NCBI GenBank assembly: GCA_026027325.1
Contig: JAMSLZ010000019.1
Coordinates: forward strand, 248,001-312,000
Direction of reading: 5' to 3'
Source of the DNA: Actinomucor elegans
Taxonomy: Eukaryota > Mucoromycota > Mucoromycetes > Mucorales > Mucoraceae
DNA length: 64,000 nt
This document shows, in pieces, positions 12,401 to 24,491 of this stretch. Made by a program: the position numbers and the translations under genes. The notes under the pieces were generated by a model. The model searched no databases and was not told where the DNA came from. It worked only from the letters and a program-made list of their open reading frames with translations. How positions within the stretch are numbered: the first letter of the stretch is position 1; each line of letters begins with the position of its first letter.

Positions 12401-12883
12401 ATGATCACCTAAATCATCTAGCAAAAATGGCAGACATATCTCATACCCTATACAACATTAAATTATGCTCCATTAAACATGATATAAAAGTCAATGGTAA
12501 AAATAAAAAATAAAACTTGCTCCAATCCTCATTAGCCAATGATCATCGAGAGAGCCACACTCTTATAATAATAGTAACATACCTTTTGAAGAATCTGCAT
12601 TAAAGGTTCTTTGAAGCATTGTTTATAAAGGCATCTTTTAATTACTTCAGATCAGCCTACATGGTGATGCTTTATTCAGCTGCTTGAAAACTAATGTACC
12701 CCCCCAACTACTAGATTAGTCTCTCACAACCCACTTATTAAAAGCTTAGAAAGCCATGGCAGCCGCGCTTTCAAGCACCCCTTTTTGATACACTTCTTTT
12801 ATATTTATTGTTGTGGATAATCATTAGTAGAATCATTTCCTTTTTTGCATCTCTTAATATATATTCTTGACAGCAGTCCATGT

Positions 12884-12919
<36 letters not shown>

Positions 12920-14669
12920 AGTATACCATGATATACAATGAACAACTGACTGTTGACCCAGCATCCTATTTTAATCATACTGTACTTGAACAATTGTTTT
13001 AATAGGCTCAATTGACTATTCTAAAAAAAACACACTAGACATTAAACTGAAATTAGTTGAAAGTTCTGCTAATTTTTAAGATAGAATGCTTTGCTACTGT
13101 GAATGGATATAACCAATGGATAAATGAAACTGACGGAAAAGCCTTTATAATGGTTACCCAAAAAAGGGCAGTGCGCTTTGACTAAAAAAGCAACTTGCTA
13201 AAACAATCACCTACTGTGAAGCGGATTTTTTTTTTTTTTTTTTGGTATATTTGATTAAATTATCTGTGTAGTGGTGCGTTTTCATGCAAGTTACTTTATT
13301 GGCTACCGGTAAATGAAAAAAAAGAAGAAGAATCATAGTAATAATAATCATAGTAAAAGTTTTAGTTGGCGGGTGGCAATTTTGTACTGGTGTAAAGGTT
13401 TTACAATAAAACATTCTTGGTAGATATATAATCTATTAATAAGGTTGGTAAGAGCTTTGATATTATATTGACTGAAAAAAAAAAAATTACTTGATATCAA
13501 TATTTGAGGGTTTGTTTCATTGCAGTTGATTCTAAAGTCTTGCTAATGATTTTTTTTCTGGCTATAAACTGATATAAACAGTAAGGAACATAAATTAATT
13601 ATAACTTGACGGATGAGCAATAACATGCCTAAAAAAACGCCAAGGTCTAGATGACTTATGAAGCTATATTTTGGACGTGCGTTCCATACTAGCTCAGTTT
13701 CTGGGCCATTGTGATCTACGCCTATTTGATCAATTCATGTAAGAAGGCGATCCAAATTTCTATTTTTACACACACACACACAATTGCAGGATGTCTCTTT
13801 AGTAACTGAACTAGTTCAAACTCGTACAAGTAGATATGATGCTCCATGGTTCGAGTAGTTACATTAATCCCCTAATGAATAAATGATATAAATATTCGAA
13901 TAAATTATTAAATAATAGTGTATTAAATCATGTAAGCACATTTGGATTCAGATCGGATGGAATTAGATTAAAACAAAAAAAAGGGAATAGGAGAGTTTGT
14001 GATTCAAAAATTAACATGGCCTTACACAATGGTTTGACACATTGGTTTGACGGCAGTTCATTGCAATAACCTGTCCTTATATCATCAATTAGACACCTCG
14101 TATTGTTCATCTTTCTATGAATACCATGCCTACACGCTCAAAACAAAATCGCAAAGATCAGAACTATGTTTCTGGTTGAGATTATCCTCCTTCTCTTTAA
14201 TTGAATAATAGCCTATAATAATTTGATAGGATGAACTGTATATTAAGCTCGACTTTGATCATCAGCCTAAGTAAGGAGTGCGCGCACCAAAAACGAAACA
14301 TGGTGCACATTTTAGGAGCCTTTTGTTTAACGTAGCAAACCTAGCCGCACGCATGTGTACTAGGAGATCTTGAACTAGATAAATAAGATAGGGGGTTCCC
14401 CGCTAGTAACTTTTATATGCAAATAGGAAGGTTTTGCATTGCGGTGAATAGCCTAGTTTTTTTTTGTATGATTCCACTCCGGGGCCTAGACATTGACTTG
14501 TCTACTTGTCACTAGAAAAGTGCAAGTGACTATGTAGCCAAAAGCAATAAAAAGCGATGTGAACTTGTTTGATACTAAACCATACCTGGGAGTATTCATA
14601 GTTCATTGGCTCAATATACTAATGCTGAAAAGGATCAAATTAAATGGATGAATAGGTACCGAAAAGAAT

Positions 14670-14676
14670 TATAAAA
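14670..14676 (+). promoter_or_regulatory. TATA box upstream of the Ala/Ser-rich secreted protein gene
   Basis: TATAAAA 71 bp upstream of the ATG at 14747, in a CT-rich leader typical of strongly expressed fungal genes. Confidence 0.55.
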
Positions 14677-14746
14677 GGTCACTGATTTTCTTTGGTTCCA
14701 AGCTTTTGTTTCCTCTCTCTTTTTATCATTAACACTTTATCTAATC

Positions 14747-15453
14747 ATGAAATCTCAAACGCTTCTCTTGTTACTTGTCCTTTTAGCCATCTTAACTCGC
14801 GATGTCTATTGTGCAAAGAGTGGTAAGTAATACACATACGTGTCGGATGTCTATTGTTAATAGCCTTGTCAGAAAATGAAAATGAACCAGATGAGAATGA
14901 ACCCGATGAGAACGAGCCTGATGAGGATGAAGGAAGACACGGTAGTAAGCACGCTCATGCCACTGCATCTGCTGCTGCTACTACAACAGCTGCTGCTGTT
15001 GACGCTGCTACTCCAGCTGTTGACGCTTCCTCTATTTGGAACTCGAATGCTGTCTCGCCCATTTCTGCAGTTGCAGCTATCACTTCTGCTTCCGCACCTA
15101 CTGCCTCTGCCTCCGACGTTGCTGCTGACATCTCTAGTGCTATAGCATCTGGAGCTTCTTCAGCTATTTCTCAGGCATCTGCTGTCCAATCTTCTGTTAT
15201 GGGCGCTGCCTCTTCCTGGGCCACTAGCGGTAAGTCTGTAGAGTAAATACTTGAAATGTAAACACTAAAATGATATATAGCTGGCAGCTTCCCCAGTGCT
15301 TCATTTGGCGCATCTTCTAAGCTTGCTGCTCCCTCTGTCTCTGCTGCTCGACCCTATCCTGGTCCTAGTGTCATCAGCGAATCGAACCGTATTGAAGTGT
15401 CTGTTGCTTTTGCAGCTGTTGGTATCTTGGCTTTCTTATTGACTTTGGCCTAA
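14747..15453 (+). CDS. Secreted Ala/Ser-rich protein, probably GPI-anchored
   Basis: Three exons: 14747-14822, 14864-15229, 15281-15453; 204 aa. Residues 1-24 form a signal peptide (MKSQTLLLLLVLLAILTRDV, then YCA). An acidic repeat follows in which ENEPD occurs three times in tandem, then a His/Lys patch and ~110 residues of Ala/Ser/Thr-rich sequence suited to O-mannosylation. The C-terminus (VSVAFAAVGILAFLLTLA) is a hydrophobic tail like a GPI-attachment signal. The likely location is plasma membrane or cell wall. No enzymatic domain is visible, so no function is assigned. The next gene, 434 bp downstream on the same strand, has the same overall architecture. Confidence 0.8.
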
Positions 15454-15756
15454 CAAACCAACGACTATTAGAGTCAACCACAAGACAAAAAAGGGTATCA
15501 TGTTGGTACACCTTTTAGCCTTATAGTTTTACAGCTTCATACATTAATACGTTCTTTTTTAAGTAATTATAATAATAAACTTATGGGCAAATAGCCTCTA
15601 TTTGAAATGACATGCCTATGTAATTAACCAATGAAGATATAAATGCTGACCAAGTTTTGATAATCGTACAGCAGTTTAAAAAAAAAAGAAGCTGCTTTCG
15701 TTCTTGTCTGTACATTCCCCTTAACGAAAAAAAAAGCAGTTGTGTCTCCTCTCTTC

Positions 15757-15763
15757 TATAAAT
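15757..15763 (+). promoter_or_regulatory. TATA box upstream of the KRE9-like protein gene
   Basis: TATAAAT 125 bp upstream of the ATG at 15888, followed by a pyrimidine-rich leader. Confidence 0.45.
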
Positions 15764-15887
15764 CACTTTCCCCTACATCGTCAAAATACAAAACACCTTT
15801 TCTCTTTACCACTATTCTTTTTTTCTTTTTTCTTCCTTGTAAAACTCGTCTTATAAAATATACTAATAATACTATCTTAATATCATA

Positions 15888-16550
15888 ATGAAGTTTGTTA
15901 CTATGGCCAGTCTCGTCTTCACAGCTGTAATTAGCGTTACTACAGCTCAAATCACTGCTCCCACTCGAAATTACAACGTTACAAGCCCAGTAAGTAATGG
16001 TCCTTATGTTGTAGGTCAAATCCTACCATGTACCTATCGTCTTTTCGCTGATGTCGATAGTTCAGGTAAAAATAAAAAATAAAAAATAAAAAAAATCTAA
16101 TGTTGTACAACGCTGTTAACAAGTAAAAATGCAGCCCTGAATCTTCAGATTGATTTAGAGGCTACAACTGTAGGTACAAACACAACAACTATTGCGATCG
16201 CCGTTACAGCTGATGTCTCCAAGACAGATGCATTTGTGAAACGTGAAGGAAACCTGACCTATTTTGAACACTCGATCAATTTCAATATACCAAACACTGT
16301 CAAGCCTGGCAATTACCATGTCGTGTTTTTCGATAAATCCACAAACACCAAGTTACCTATTCCTATTGAAATCCGTCCTGCCGCTGTTCCTACTTCAACA
16401 GGTATCAAGACGTTGAGTACTGGTACTCCTGGACATTCTCAATCGCCAGGTTCTATTTTTGCTCAAGGCGGTGCTGCTGCTTCCGTTCCATTGATTAGTA
16501 AGCCCATAGTTGCTTTGGTCGTAGTAGCTGTTGTTGCCTTTTTATTGTAA
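15888..16550 (+). CDS. Secreted Ser/Thr-rich GPI-type protein with Kre9/Knh1-like domain
   Basis: Two exons, 15888-16065 and 16135-16550; 197 aa. Residues 1-20 are a signal peptide ending TTA-QIT. The mature part begins with ITAPTRNYNVTSPVSNGPYV and reads as an Ig-like beta sandwich ending VKPGNYHVVFFD and IPIEIRPA, matching the general pattern of the Ser-Thr-rich GPI-anchored membrane (Kre9/Knh1) family, which in yeast contributes to beta-1,6-glucan cell-wall assembly. Two N-glycosylation sequons are visible (NVT, NTT). The C-terminal PIVALVVVAVVAFLL is a GPI-type tail. The fold assignment is inference from pattern; the secreted and anchored architecture is directly visible. Confidence 0.8.
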
Positions 16551-17671
16551 TAAGCTTACGTTTTCAACTAAATAAGTCCTCCTCCTCTTCCTCCTTCTCT
16601 TTCGTTCGTTTCGTGATATATTACCCAATAAAGCGTCTACTTGATAATAATAATAAACATAAAAAAAAGGAGGGGTTGCTTATGCAGCAACACTATTGTA
16701 TTGGCCTACTTGATTGAGTCACAATTAACTAATGTAATAGCGCAATCATTGAATCAGAATAGATTCTGGGACTTGTTAGATGCAGTACCTTGATTTAAAC
16801 ATGAATTAATCTTTAAATGTAACAGCGGATCGAGATCAAAAGATCGCACACTTTTGAGAAAAGCGCGCAGGTCAGTTTCAGAACTCTGATTATCTTTAAA
16901 AAAAATTGAAATCGTACAATACAAGACAATAAGAGCAAATTGATAACTTTGATAATGAAGATGTTTTATACAATTTTTTTTTTTTTTGATGTATACACTT
17001 TAGAGTAGGCTAAAAAGTAAGATTGGACTCTAGACAAGTAAGCTCTTCAGCAATTGGAACTGCCTGAATCTTTTTTTATGAACTGATCCAACTATGCAAA
17101 TTCACTCCTTGGGAAATAAGTATTATAAACTATATATTTCCTTGAAATCCAAATTTGTACATACAATAATTTTATAGACTCGATGATTTTTGCAAGCACT
17201 TGATTGGTGGGCCTCTTATTCAATATCCGCTGTTCAATAAAATTAGTAGCTCAAGTATCAGCGCAGCTAAATCAATGCTTAGAAAACAAAACATGAATAA
17301 GTTAGTACAAACCAGAAGTGTATATATTACAAAAGGACTATATAGAAGCTGTATAGATATATAATTGTGTATAAACGCGTAATTATTCGCAACAATAAGC
17401 CATAGTACTCGGGGTTTTCTGTTCAGTTAACCTGGAATATCATTCTACTGATAGGCCTAATCAACTGTAGCTCTATCCAAGCGCAACAATTACTTCAGCA
17501 AATCAAACAGCTATTTTAAACTTTTCCTTTATTGTTACAGGTAATACCTTCGAATTTTCTCACCAGAGAGGGGTGGGGTGCGCCAAGCCTTCGAAGCATA
17601 AAAACAAACAAGGAAATCTATTTTTCTCTTTATTCCCTTCTTTTTTTCTTACTGTAACATATTAAACTCAA
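16551..17671. other. Intergenic region without a gene
   Basis: About 1.1 kb. It contains a weak dispersed-repeat copy (16777-16849), a T run at 16976-16988 and a CT-rich stretch before SNX4. No coding signal. Confidence 0.6.
16777..16849 (+). repeat. Dispersed ~75-bp repeat, diverged copy 4
   Basis: Starts TAGATGCAGTACCTTGAT and contains GGATCGAGATCAAAAGATCG at the expected distance, a degenerate form of the block seen in the better copies. Confidence 0.35.
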
Positions 17672-19425
17672 ATGACACACTCTACAGATGACCAATTCAA
17701 CGTCCAATGGGACGTACTTCAAGGCCCAGACACTGCGACTGCATTACTTGACCCTTTAAGTGATCTCAACAACAACAACAATAATAGTGAGCCTGCCGTA
17801 TTGAATCCACAAAGCGTAAACTATCTGTACATAAACCCCGAGGGTTGAACGCTAACTCTCTATGCTTAGTATATCTCTGAATCTTCTCATATCGATATTG
17901 ATATTTCAGAAGATAAACATGTTGGCTATAATGCTAGTTTAAGCAGCAGTAGCAGTAGCAGTAGCAGCAGGAGCAGTCTACAGCAGCAATCACACCAAAC
18001 GACACTGGACAAGCAAATACAAATCAAAGACCCGAGAAAAGAAACTGAGCAACAAAGTACATTCATATCCTATCTAGTCCAATCCAATGTACGTTGTTTG
18101 CCTTGGCCTGATTTGTATGGTATTTAACAAATTGTAATAGAAAGCACACGTACGCAGAAGATTTCAAGACTTTGTCTGGCTACATAATGTACTATACAAC
18201 CACTTTCCTGCGTGCTTTGTTCCTCCATTACCAGATAAACATCGTTTAGGTAAGATTATAAAAGATTTTTTTTTTTTTTTTGTGTGTGTGAGCGTGTGTG
18301 TATTAGTAACACCTTTGCATAGAATATGTAAAGGGTGATCGTTTTAGTGCAGATTTTATAGAAAAAAGAAGAATAAGCTTGGAGAGGTTTGTTCAACGTA
18401 TAGCAAGACATCCAATACTTGGACGCGCCGACTTTTTTATTATGTTTCTGGAGTCCTCAGAGTTTGTAAAGTATATCTATACTCTATGCCATATATATAT
18501 GTGTATCTATACTCATCCAATTGACATATAGAATGATGCTTCGGCAAGGGCTTTACGTGAAGGCCAAGAAACTGTCATTGACACCATTGGCGATTCACTA
18601 TTGAACGCGTTTTCCAAGATTCGTAAACCCGACCCTCGCTTTGTCGAAATGAAAGAACGCAACGAACGTATGGAAGAAAATTTGGACATGTTACAAAAGA
18701 CGTTGTTGAGGACCAACAAACGTACTGAAGACCTTTGTCGCGACTACGAAGAGTTTACATCCAGCGTACGTGGATTATCCGACATGGAGTCATCTTTTAA
18801 GCAACCTTTGGATCATTTTGCAGAAGGCTTGGAACGCTATTCAAGCAATATGAAACAGATGACAATAGAGGACAGTAAATGGCAGATTGAAGTGTACGAT
18901 TATATGGCATATTACCATGCTGTCAAGGATGTATTGAAACTGAGAGATCAAAAACAATTGGACTTTGAAGAACTATCAGATTACCTACAATCCACTATTC
19001 AAGACAGAGAAAAGACAATACGCGATAAACGAGGCGATGGTGTTGCGAGTTTCATCACTGGGAAGCTAAATGAAGTGCGAGGCGCTGATACAGACAAGAT
19101 CAAACGAGAAAAAGTACTACGATTGGATGAACGCGTACGAGAACTGCAAGAAGCCATAGACCAAACGCATGAAGTATCAACTGCGTTCTCGGACCAAGTG
19201 AAAAAAGAAGATGCTTTCTTTAATCGAAACAAATCGATTGAAATGTTTGATGTGCTTAAAACTTATACAGATGCAAAAGTTCATTTCTATCAAGATGTAA
19301 GTCCATAGTAATGTAAAAAAAAAAAAAAAAAATGTGTATATTGACCAAGGTTTTAGAGTGTTAATGTGTGGAGACAAGTGGTTCAGTCACTTGAAAACAG
19401 TGACAGTGATCCGAGTGTTATTTAA
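17672..19425 (+). CDS. SNX4: Sorting nexin SNX4/Atg24 (PX-BAR protein)
   Basis: Six exons: 17672-17815, 17870-18088, 18141-18249, 18323-18465, 18532-19296, 19357-19425; 482 aa. The protein sorts endosomal cargo back to the Golgi and takes part in selective autophagy. Residues ~1-95 are disordered with an Asn run and a long Ser run. The PX domain (~105-210) shows VRRRFQDFVWLHNVL and PPLPDKHRL, then FIEKRRISLERFVQRIARHP, the phosphatidylinositol-3-phosphate-binding surface. The C-terminal BAR region begins after NDASARALREGQE and is a long set of charged helices (NERMEENLDMLQKTLLRTNK; LRDQKQLDFEELSDYLQST). Exon 6 encodes the last 23 residues (SVNVWRQVVQSLENSD). Length and layout match fungal Snx4. 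Confidence 0.92.
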
Positions 19426-19458
19426 TGTAATATATTACTAGTTAACATATATAAATAC

Positions 19459-19500
<42 letters not shown>
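19459..19500. repeat. CTA/TAG microsatellite overlapping the psuG stop codon
   Basis: Fourteen CTA units on the plus strand. Read on the minus strand the first TAG unit is the stop codon of the neighbouring glycosidase gene. Confidence 0.9.
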
Positions 19501-19501
<1 letters not shown>

Positions 19502-20896
19502 AACAACATATTGTTCTTGAGTTGAGATAATTGAACTGCAATTTGGCCACCAATCTTAGCATTATTCTTGACAAGCGCAATATCTAACAAAACCATTATT
19601 ATACATTATTAGTTTCCAAATAAACTATATACTTACTGGCAGCAAGTGATTCTCCACGAGTGAGCTCAGCAATACGTTTCAATAAAAAGGGTGTTTCTTC
19701 TTTACCAACAACATGGTTTGATCGTGCTTCAAAGATAGCAGTGTCAATAGCGTTTTGAATGGTTTCAGCATCAGCTGCTGATTCACTAGGAATAGGTACA
19801 GCAAAAACCATGCCACTGTCTAAACCCAACTCATGATTGGCCACTAGTGTAAACAGCTCACTAAGATAAATTCAATATTCAACATTATTGTGTACTTACT
19901 GATAGATTTAGCTGCATCTATATAATTCTCAACATGATATGGACTCTACATAGAGTAATTAATGTTGATAAAAGCAAAGGTGTTGATCTTACTTACATTG
20001 AATCCACTATCTGGAGTATAAAATGCAGGAAATCTTTTGGTTTTGCCAAAAGTAGTGACAGTAACACCCTGAGTCTCAAGCACTTCCAAAGTCTTTGGTA
20101 TATCCAAAATACTCTTGACCCCAGCACAAATAACAGTTACAGGCGTCCTTCCCAACTCGGTTAAATCAGCACTGATATCGAAAGCTATAGAACTTTGGTT
20201 TAATAAACGACACTAATGATCGTTTGTTCAGCTTACACTGTTCAGCTCCTCTATGTACACCTCCAATACCACCAGTAACGAAAATAGGGATACCAGCAGC
20301 TCTAGCTAAGATCATGGTACTAGCTACAGTAGTTGCGCCTACTTTTTTCTATATCAAAAAAAAAAAAAACTCTTGTTTAATACCACCATCATACTAAAAT
20401 TTACGATGCATGTATTTACTTGAGCAAGTACCACGGGCAAATCACGCCTAGAAGTCTTTTGAGCTGCAGTACCTACTTTACCAAGGTGTTCTAATGTTTC
20501 ATCCGTTAAACCTACGCGTAAAAGATATATATATGTGTATCAGATTCACCTTGCTTGCATCAACTAGCGTATATTACCAATATGCACTTGTCCGTTTAAT
20601 AACGCGATAGTAGCAGGAATAGCACCTTGTTCACGAATGATATTCTCAACTGCCTTTGCAGTCTCAACGTTTTGCGGGTATGGCATGCCTACATATTATA
20701 TGTATAAGACGCATTTCACTTTGGTCTTATCTCCATCTCGGTTACCATGACTGATAATAGTCGATTCAAGGGCAACAACAGGCCCTTCGTTTTTTATAGC
20801 TTGTTTAATCTCGGGTGTAATGACGAATTTCTGGGATTGGGGTAAAGCATGAAACTTTCGTTTCAAAATGGAGTTTATTAAAACGCGGCTTGTCAT
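19498..20896 (-). CDS. psuG: Pseudouridine-5'-phosphate glycosidase (PsuG family)
   Basis: Eight exons on the minus strand: 20896-20746, 20688-20578, 20511-20420, 20348-20237, 20184-19997, 19945-19900, 19843-19637, 19583-19498; 330 aa. The enzyme cleaves pseudouridine 5'-phosphate to uracil and ribose 5-phosphate. Diagnostic blocks: [20 protein letters not shown] (split by intron 1), [64 protein letters not shown] and [21 protein letters not shown]. The basic N-terminus ([18 protein letters not shown]) could target mitochondria, as in many eukaryotic PsuG proteins. No fused PfkB pseudouridine kinase is present, unlike in many fungal bifunctional proteins. Its stop codon lies inside a TAG repeat. 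Confidence 0.93.
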
Positions 20897-20949
20897 GGTG
20901 GTAAAAAGATAAAGAACAAGTACAAGAATAGTTTATTGTGTGTATTTTA

Positions 20950-22358
20950 TTAGTCGTCTCGGAAAAAATCGCTTAACGTATCAAGGAAACCACTATTATC
21001 ATCTGGATTGCTAACTCCAGCTTGTTCGTCTGATAACCAAGGGTCTCCCCATTCATTGGTATTGGGTTCAGTTGGCGTTGGTGATGGTGGTGGTGGTGGT
21101 GGTGGCATGGATCCATCACCTTGTGCTTCTGTACTTTGGTCGCTCTCAGCTCCGCTTGGTCCACCCATACCAAATATTGGGAAAGGCAAGAATCCACCTC
21201 CACTGTTGAAGTCTTGTTAGATATGATCTTATTATTATGACAAGTGCTTACCCATGACTGGAATGTCTCGAGAAATAGTCAAAATCAATCGAAATAGCAC
21301 AAGCAAGTGTCACTGCTCTTTCATCCAATGTCATTCCTCGCGAGTTTCCATCCACGGCATCCATACGAATCGCATATTCGCCAGTATCAGTAAAGATCTA
21401 CACATAACACAAATCAATTGACTGATACGGTAGTTTAGGAATGAAGGTATACCTCTCTTGCAAATCCAACAAAGTTACGACTGACATTACCCAAAGCACC
21501 GCCCTTTTCATCTTGAAGGTTAAAGTCCCAACCCAAGAAAGGTGTGTCGATGGAAGCGAACTGAGTTGTTCTATTTTACCTCAAGAAGTCAGTAAGCTGA
21601 GGCGTCTTTGCTCTAATCTACTTAGTTACCCTACGAATAAATCGTATTTTCTGCGCACAAGGTTCCATCTCTGCTGCACTTCACCTACCAATTCATCATC
21701 AGCTGTATAGATAAAGATACGACTATTGATCAAAGAGTACGGTCTCACAATCTTGAACACCACCTCGCCTTGCAAATTCAATACAGTTGCATTCATCTTA
21801 CGATGTGTACGCAACAATTGTCGACTAATAGATTTACCCAATCCTTCTTCCTCGGCAATATAACCTACGTGGTTACCCTGAGGATCCATCATCTTGTATC
21901 GATTGGCTTGTTCGTATCCCAAAAATACGTTCATCATTTCCAGTTCTCGACCAACCACCAAAGCAGGTTGTGTTAGTATGGCTGCGCCAGCGGAATCAGG
22001 GTTGACCACTTGGTGCTCCTTGTCAATGGGTACCTCCACCAAGGTATTAGCAACAGAAGAAGTGTCGGGTGTCATGTTTTTATTGTATACTAATGTTTCT
22101 GTAGCTGCTTTGGGTGCTGTATCGGCAACCACATTACGTAATGGCTTGTTATATTCCACATGGTTTAATACTCGACTACGCGGACCTGTAATAACTGTCA
22201 AAAAAAAAAACTTGGCTCATAGTTTCCATTAAAGAGAGGGACATACCTGCTTGACGGGCGCGACGTAACGAAGAGTAAGTTAATCTGGTAGGGCGAAATG
22301 ACAGTGATTGCCTTTGAATAAGGGTTCTTGTAACCAAATTTAATCTATTTCTATACAT
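20950..22358 (-). CDS. AIM25: Phospholipid scramblase family protein, mitochondrial (AIM25-like)
   Basis: Five exons on the minus strand: 22358-22247, 22194-21630, 21570-21453, 21397-21252, 21202-20950; 397 aa. The N-terminal ~38 residues are rich in Arg and lack acidic residues, a typical mitochondrial presequence. The scramblase beta-barrel domain includes LTQPALVVGRELEMMNVFLG, NRYKMMDPQGNHVGYIAEEE, LVRRKYDLFVG, QFASIDTPFLGWDFNLQDE and AVTLACAISIDFDYFSRHS. The C-terminus is Gly-rich, then Pro-rich (PPPPPPPSPTPTEP) and acidic. The closest yeast relative is Aim25 and the human group is PLSCR3; true lipid-scrambling activity of these proteins is debated. The next gene, psuG, starts 53 bp downstream on the same strand. 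Confidence 0.92.
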
Positions 22359-23297
22359 TTTATGAAAGAAGAACCAGGCGCAGAAAACTCAGTTAGGTCC
22401 TATAATTAATGCGCAGGGTGGAAAGTTCTCGGTCATGATACCATAGTGAAGTAGTGGCTTGGAATTGCGTAAGGTCTGAAATTCTAGAAAATTGTTATTG
22501 GTTTGCTGCGTTTCAAGTACTAAAATCATCAATATCGACATTGATTGATGCTCAGGATTTCATTCTCAATATTGTTAACTGGTTAGGATATACTACACAT
22601 GTTCTTGATTGATACAAAATACTTTAAGATATTTAGGGGCTTTTATTGATAATTGAATGATACTAAAAAAAAAAAAACTATCGTTCTTTCATAGCTTTTT
22701 TGCTTCAAAATAGACATTTTTTTTTTATTCAATAAACTATTGAAAAAATACATACAGATAGATGGTATGATTGTTAGTAGATTCTCACTACATATGATGT
22801 CTTCAAAATGGGAGTTGTGTCGTCTAAAAAATTGAAAAGTTTTAGCTCAAGGTGGAGCCTCTTGCCAATAGAAATTATCTGGTCTTTCACTTTGAGACAT
22901 TCTCAATCAAATAATCCCATATTAATTTATACAGCGTCCATTAACAAACTTTATATATGGTTTGATTGCGCTTGAAATTTTAAGATATTCTCGATTCAGA
23001 TATTATTGGATTTTGAGCTCAATGTTCAAAAGTCGACTTTTCCACAATTAAAAATAATAAATATGGCATACACTTGCACCTCTCAAAGCGAGCAACTGTA
23101 TCCATTATCAACTGTACCTGGAATTGAAATATTGATAGTCAAAAGATTCAGTTAGCTATCTATTATATATATTGGGAACAAAGGGATGCATCATTTAAAA
23201 AAAAACATCAAAATGAAAAGCAGTCTCATTCCTCTCAGAAATGGCACTTGCCTTCTGGCTGACAAACACACCTCTCGCTTTTCCATTATACACCATG
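22359..23297. other. Divergent intergenic region between AIM25 and CNS1
   Basis: About 0.9 kb serving two divergent genes. It contains A and T runs (22666, 22720). A short upstream ORF starts at 23213 and ends just before the CNS1 ATG. No further gene seen. Confidence 0.5.
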
Positions 23298-24483
23298 TCT
23301 GAGCAACCTGTCGAGAATAATACTGAGCATACACAAGCTGGGCCTAAGCCCTTTAGAAGTCAATTTGCCATGAACTTTGATAACTTGGAAGAAGAGTTAT
23401 CCAAGGTTCCACTCTTCATGACAGACTTGCCAACTGAAGAAAATGACACTTTAAATGCACTTCAGTCTCTTGTCTTTGACGGTACACCCGAAGGTATATT
23501 CTTGTATCGCGCACCTATGGAATTGTAGTCTAACATCAAAGCTAACGCAGAGGTGGCACAGAACTTTAGAGAACAAGGCAACGATTGTTTTCGAGCAGGC
23601 AAGGCCAAATACCCAGATGCTATCGTCTTTTACACTAAAGCGATTGAAGCTGAGTGCAGCGATACCAGTATCATTGAAGCCTGTTTGGCAAATCGGGCTG
23701 CTTGTAATCTGGAACTCAAGAACTACGGTCGCGTATTAAACGATTGTTCCAAATGCTTAAAGATCAACCCAACTAATATCAAGGCTTTATATCGATCTGC
23801 TAAAGCTTTGTTTGCTTTGGATAAACTTGTAGAAACAATTGACTGTTGTGATCATGCCTTGACTGTGGATCCGAATAATAATGCTGTCAAGGATATTCGC
23901 GAAAAGGCGTTGGCGCGCAAAACCATGATTGATGAAAAGATTAGACAAAAGGAAGAGAGAGAGGAACGTGAACGTAATAAAAAGCAGATTCTAGAGAAAG
24001 CCTTCAAGGTAAGAATTCCTTTTTTTTTGGTAAAACTAAACAACTAAATCTGTTGTGAAATAGGAACGTAATATTCAGATAGAGGTAGAAGATAAGGATG
24101 TGCGAGAAAAGGCGAACATTGAATATGATTATGAAACAGAGACAATCAGTTGGCCTGTGTTCTTCTTGTATCCTGAATACAAGGAAAGCGATTATATTCA
24201 ATCTTTCAACGAGACCAATACATTCCAAGATCACTTAGAGGTCATGTTTGAGCATCCTGCACCATGGGATGTTCGTCATGAATACAAAATCAATGATTTA
24301 GAAGTCTATTTTGAAGATACGCGTGGAATCAACCCTAAGCTCATAAAGATTGGCAAGAAGCTGCCACTTGGTAAAGTACTATCTCTTGATCAATATGTTA
24401 TCAAGAACGGTGTGCCTTCCTTCATCATTATGCCCAAGAATTCTGCTTTCAAGCAAGAATTTATTGATAAATTCAAAAAGTAA
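23298..24483 (+). CDS. CNS1: Hsp90 co-chaperone CNS1 (TTC4), TPR protein
   Basis: Three exons: 23298-23493, 23542-24008, 24064-24483; 360 aa from this start. CNS1 links Hsp90 and Hsp70 and acts with eEF2 folding in the cytosol. The N-terminus has MNFDNLEEELSKVPLFMTDL, then three TPR units (EVAQNFREQGNDCFRAGKA; EACLANRAACNLELKNYGR; IKALYRSAKALFALDKL) with the carboxylate-clamp Asn/Lys/Arg pattern, a charged helix (IRQKEEREERERNKKQILEK), and the C-terminal Cns1 'wheel' domain (ISWPVFFLYPEYKESDYIQSF, IMPKNSAFKQEF). The acceptor of intron 1 at 23540-23541 is fixed by phase. An in-frame ATG at 23241 would add 19 hydrophobic residues; I prefer 23298 because the family starts near here. Confidence 0.92.
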
Positions 24484-24491
24484 TAAATAGG

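Larger units (their letters stand above)
11723..14746. other. Three-kilobase intergenic region without a recognisable gene
   Basis: AT-rich DNA with poly-A/T runs (30 A at 12886-12915; T run at 13227-13243), a CA tract near 13771 and two copies of the dispersed repeat. Small open frames here lack start context, splice logic or family signal. Nothing else seen. Confidence 0.55.
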
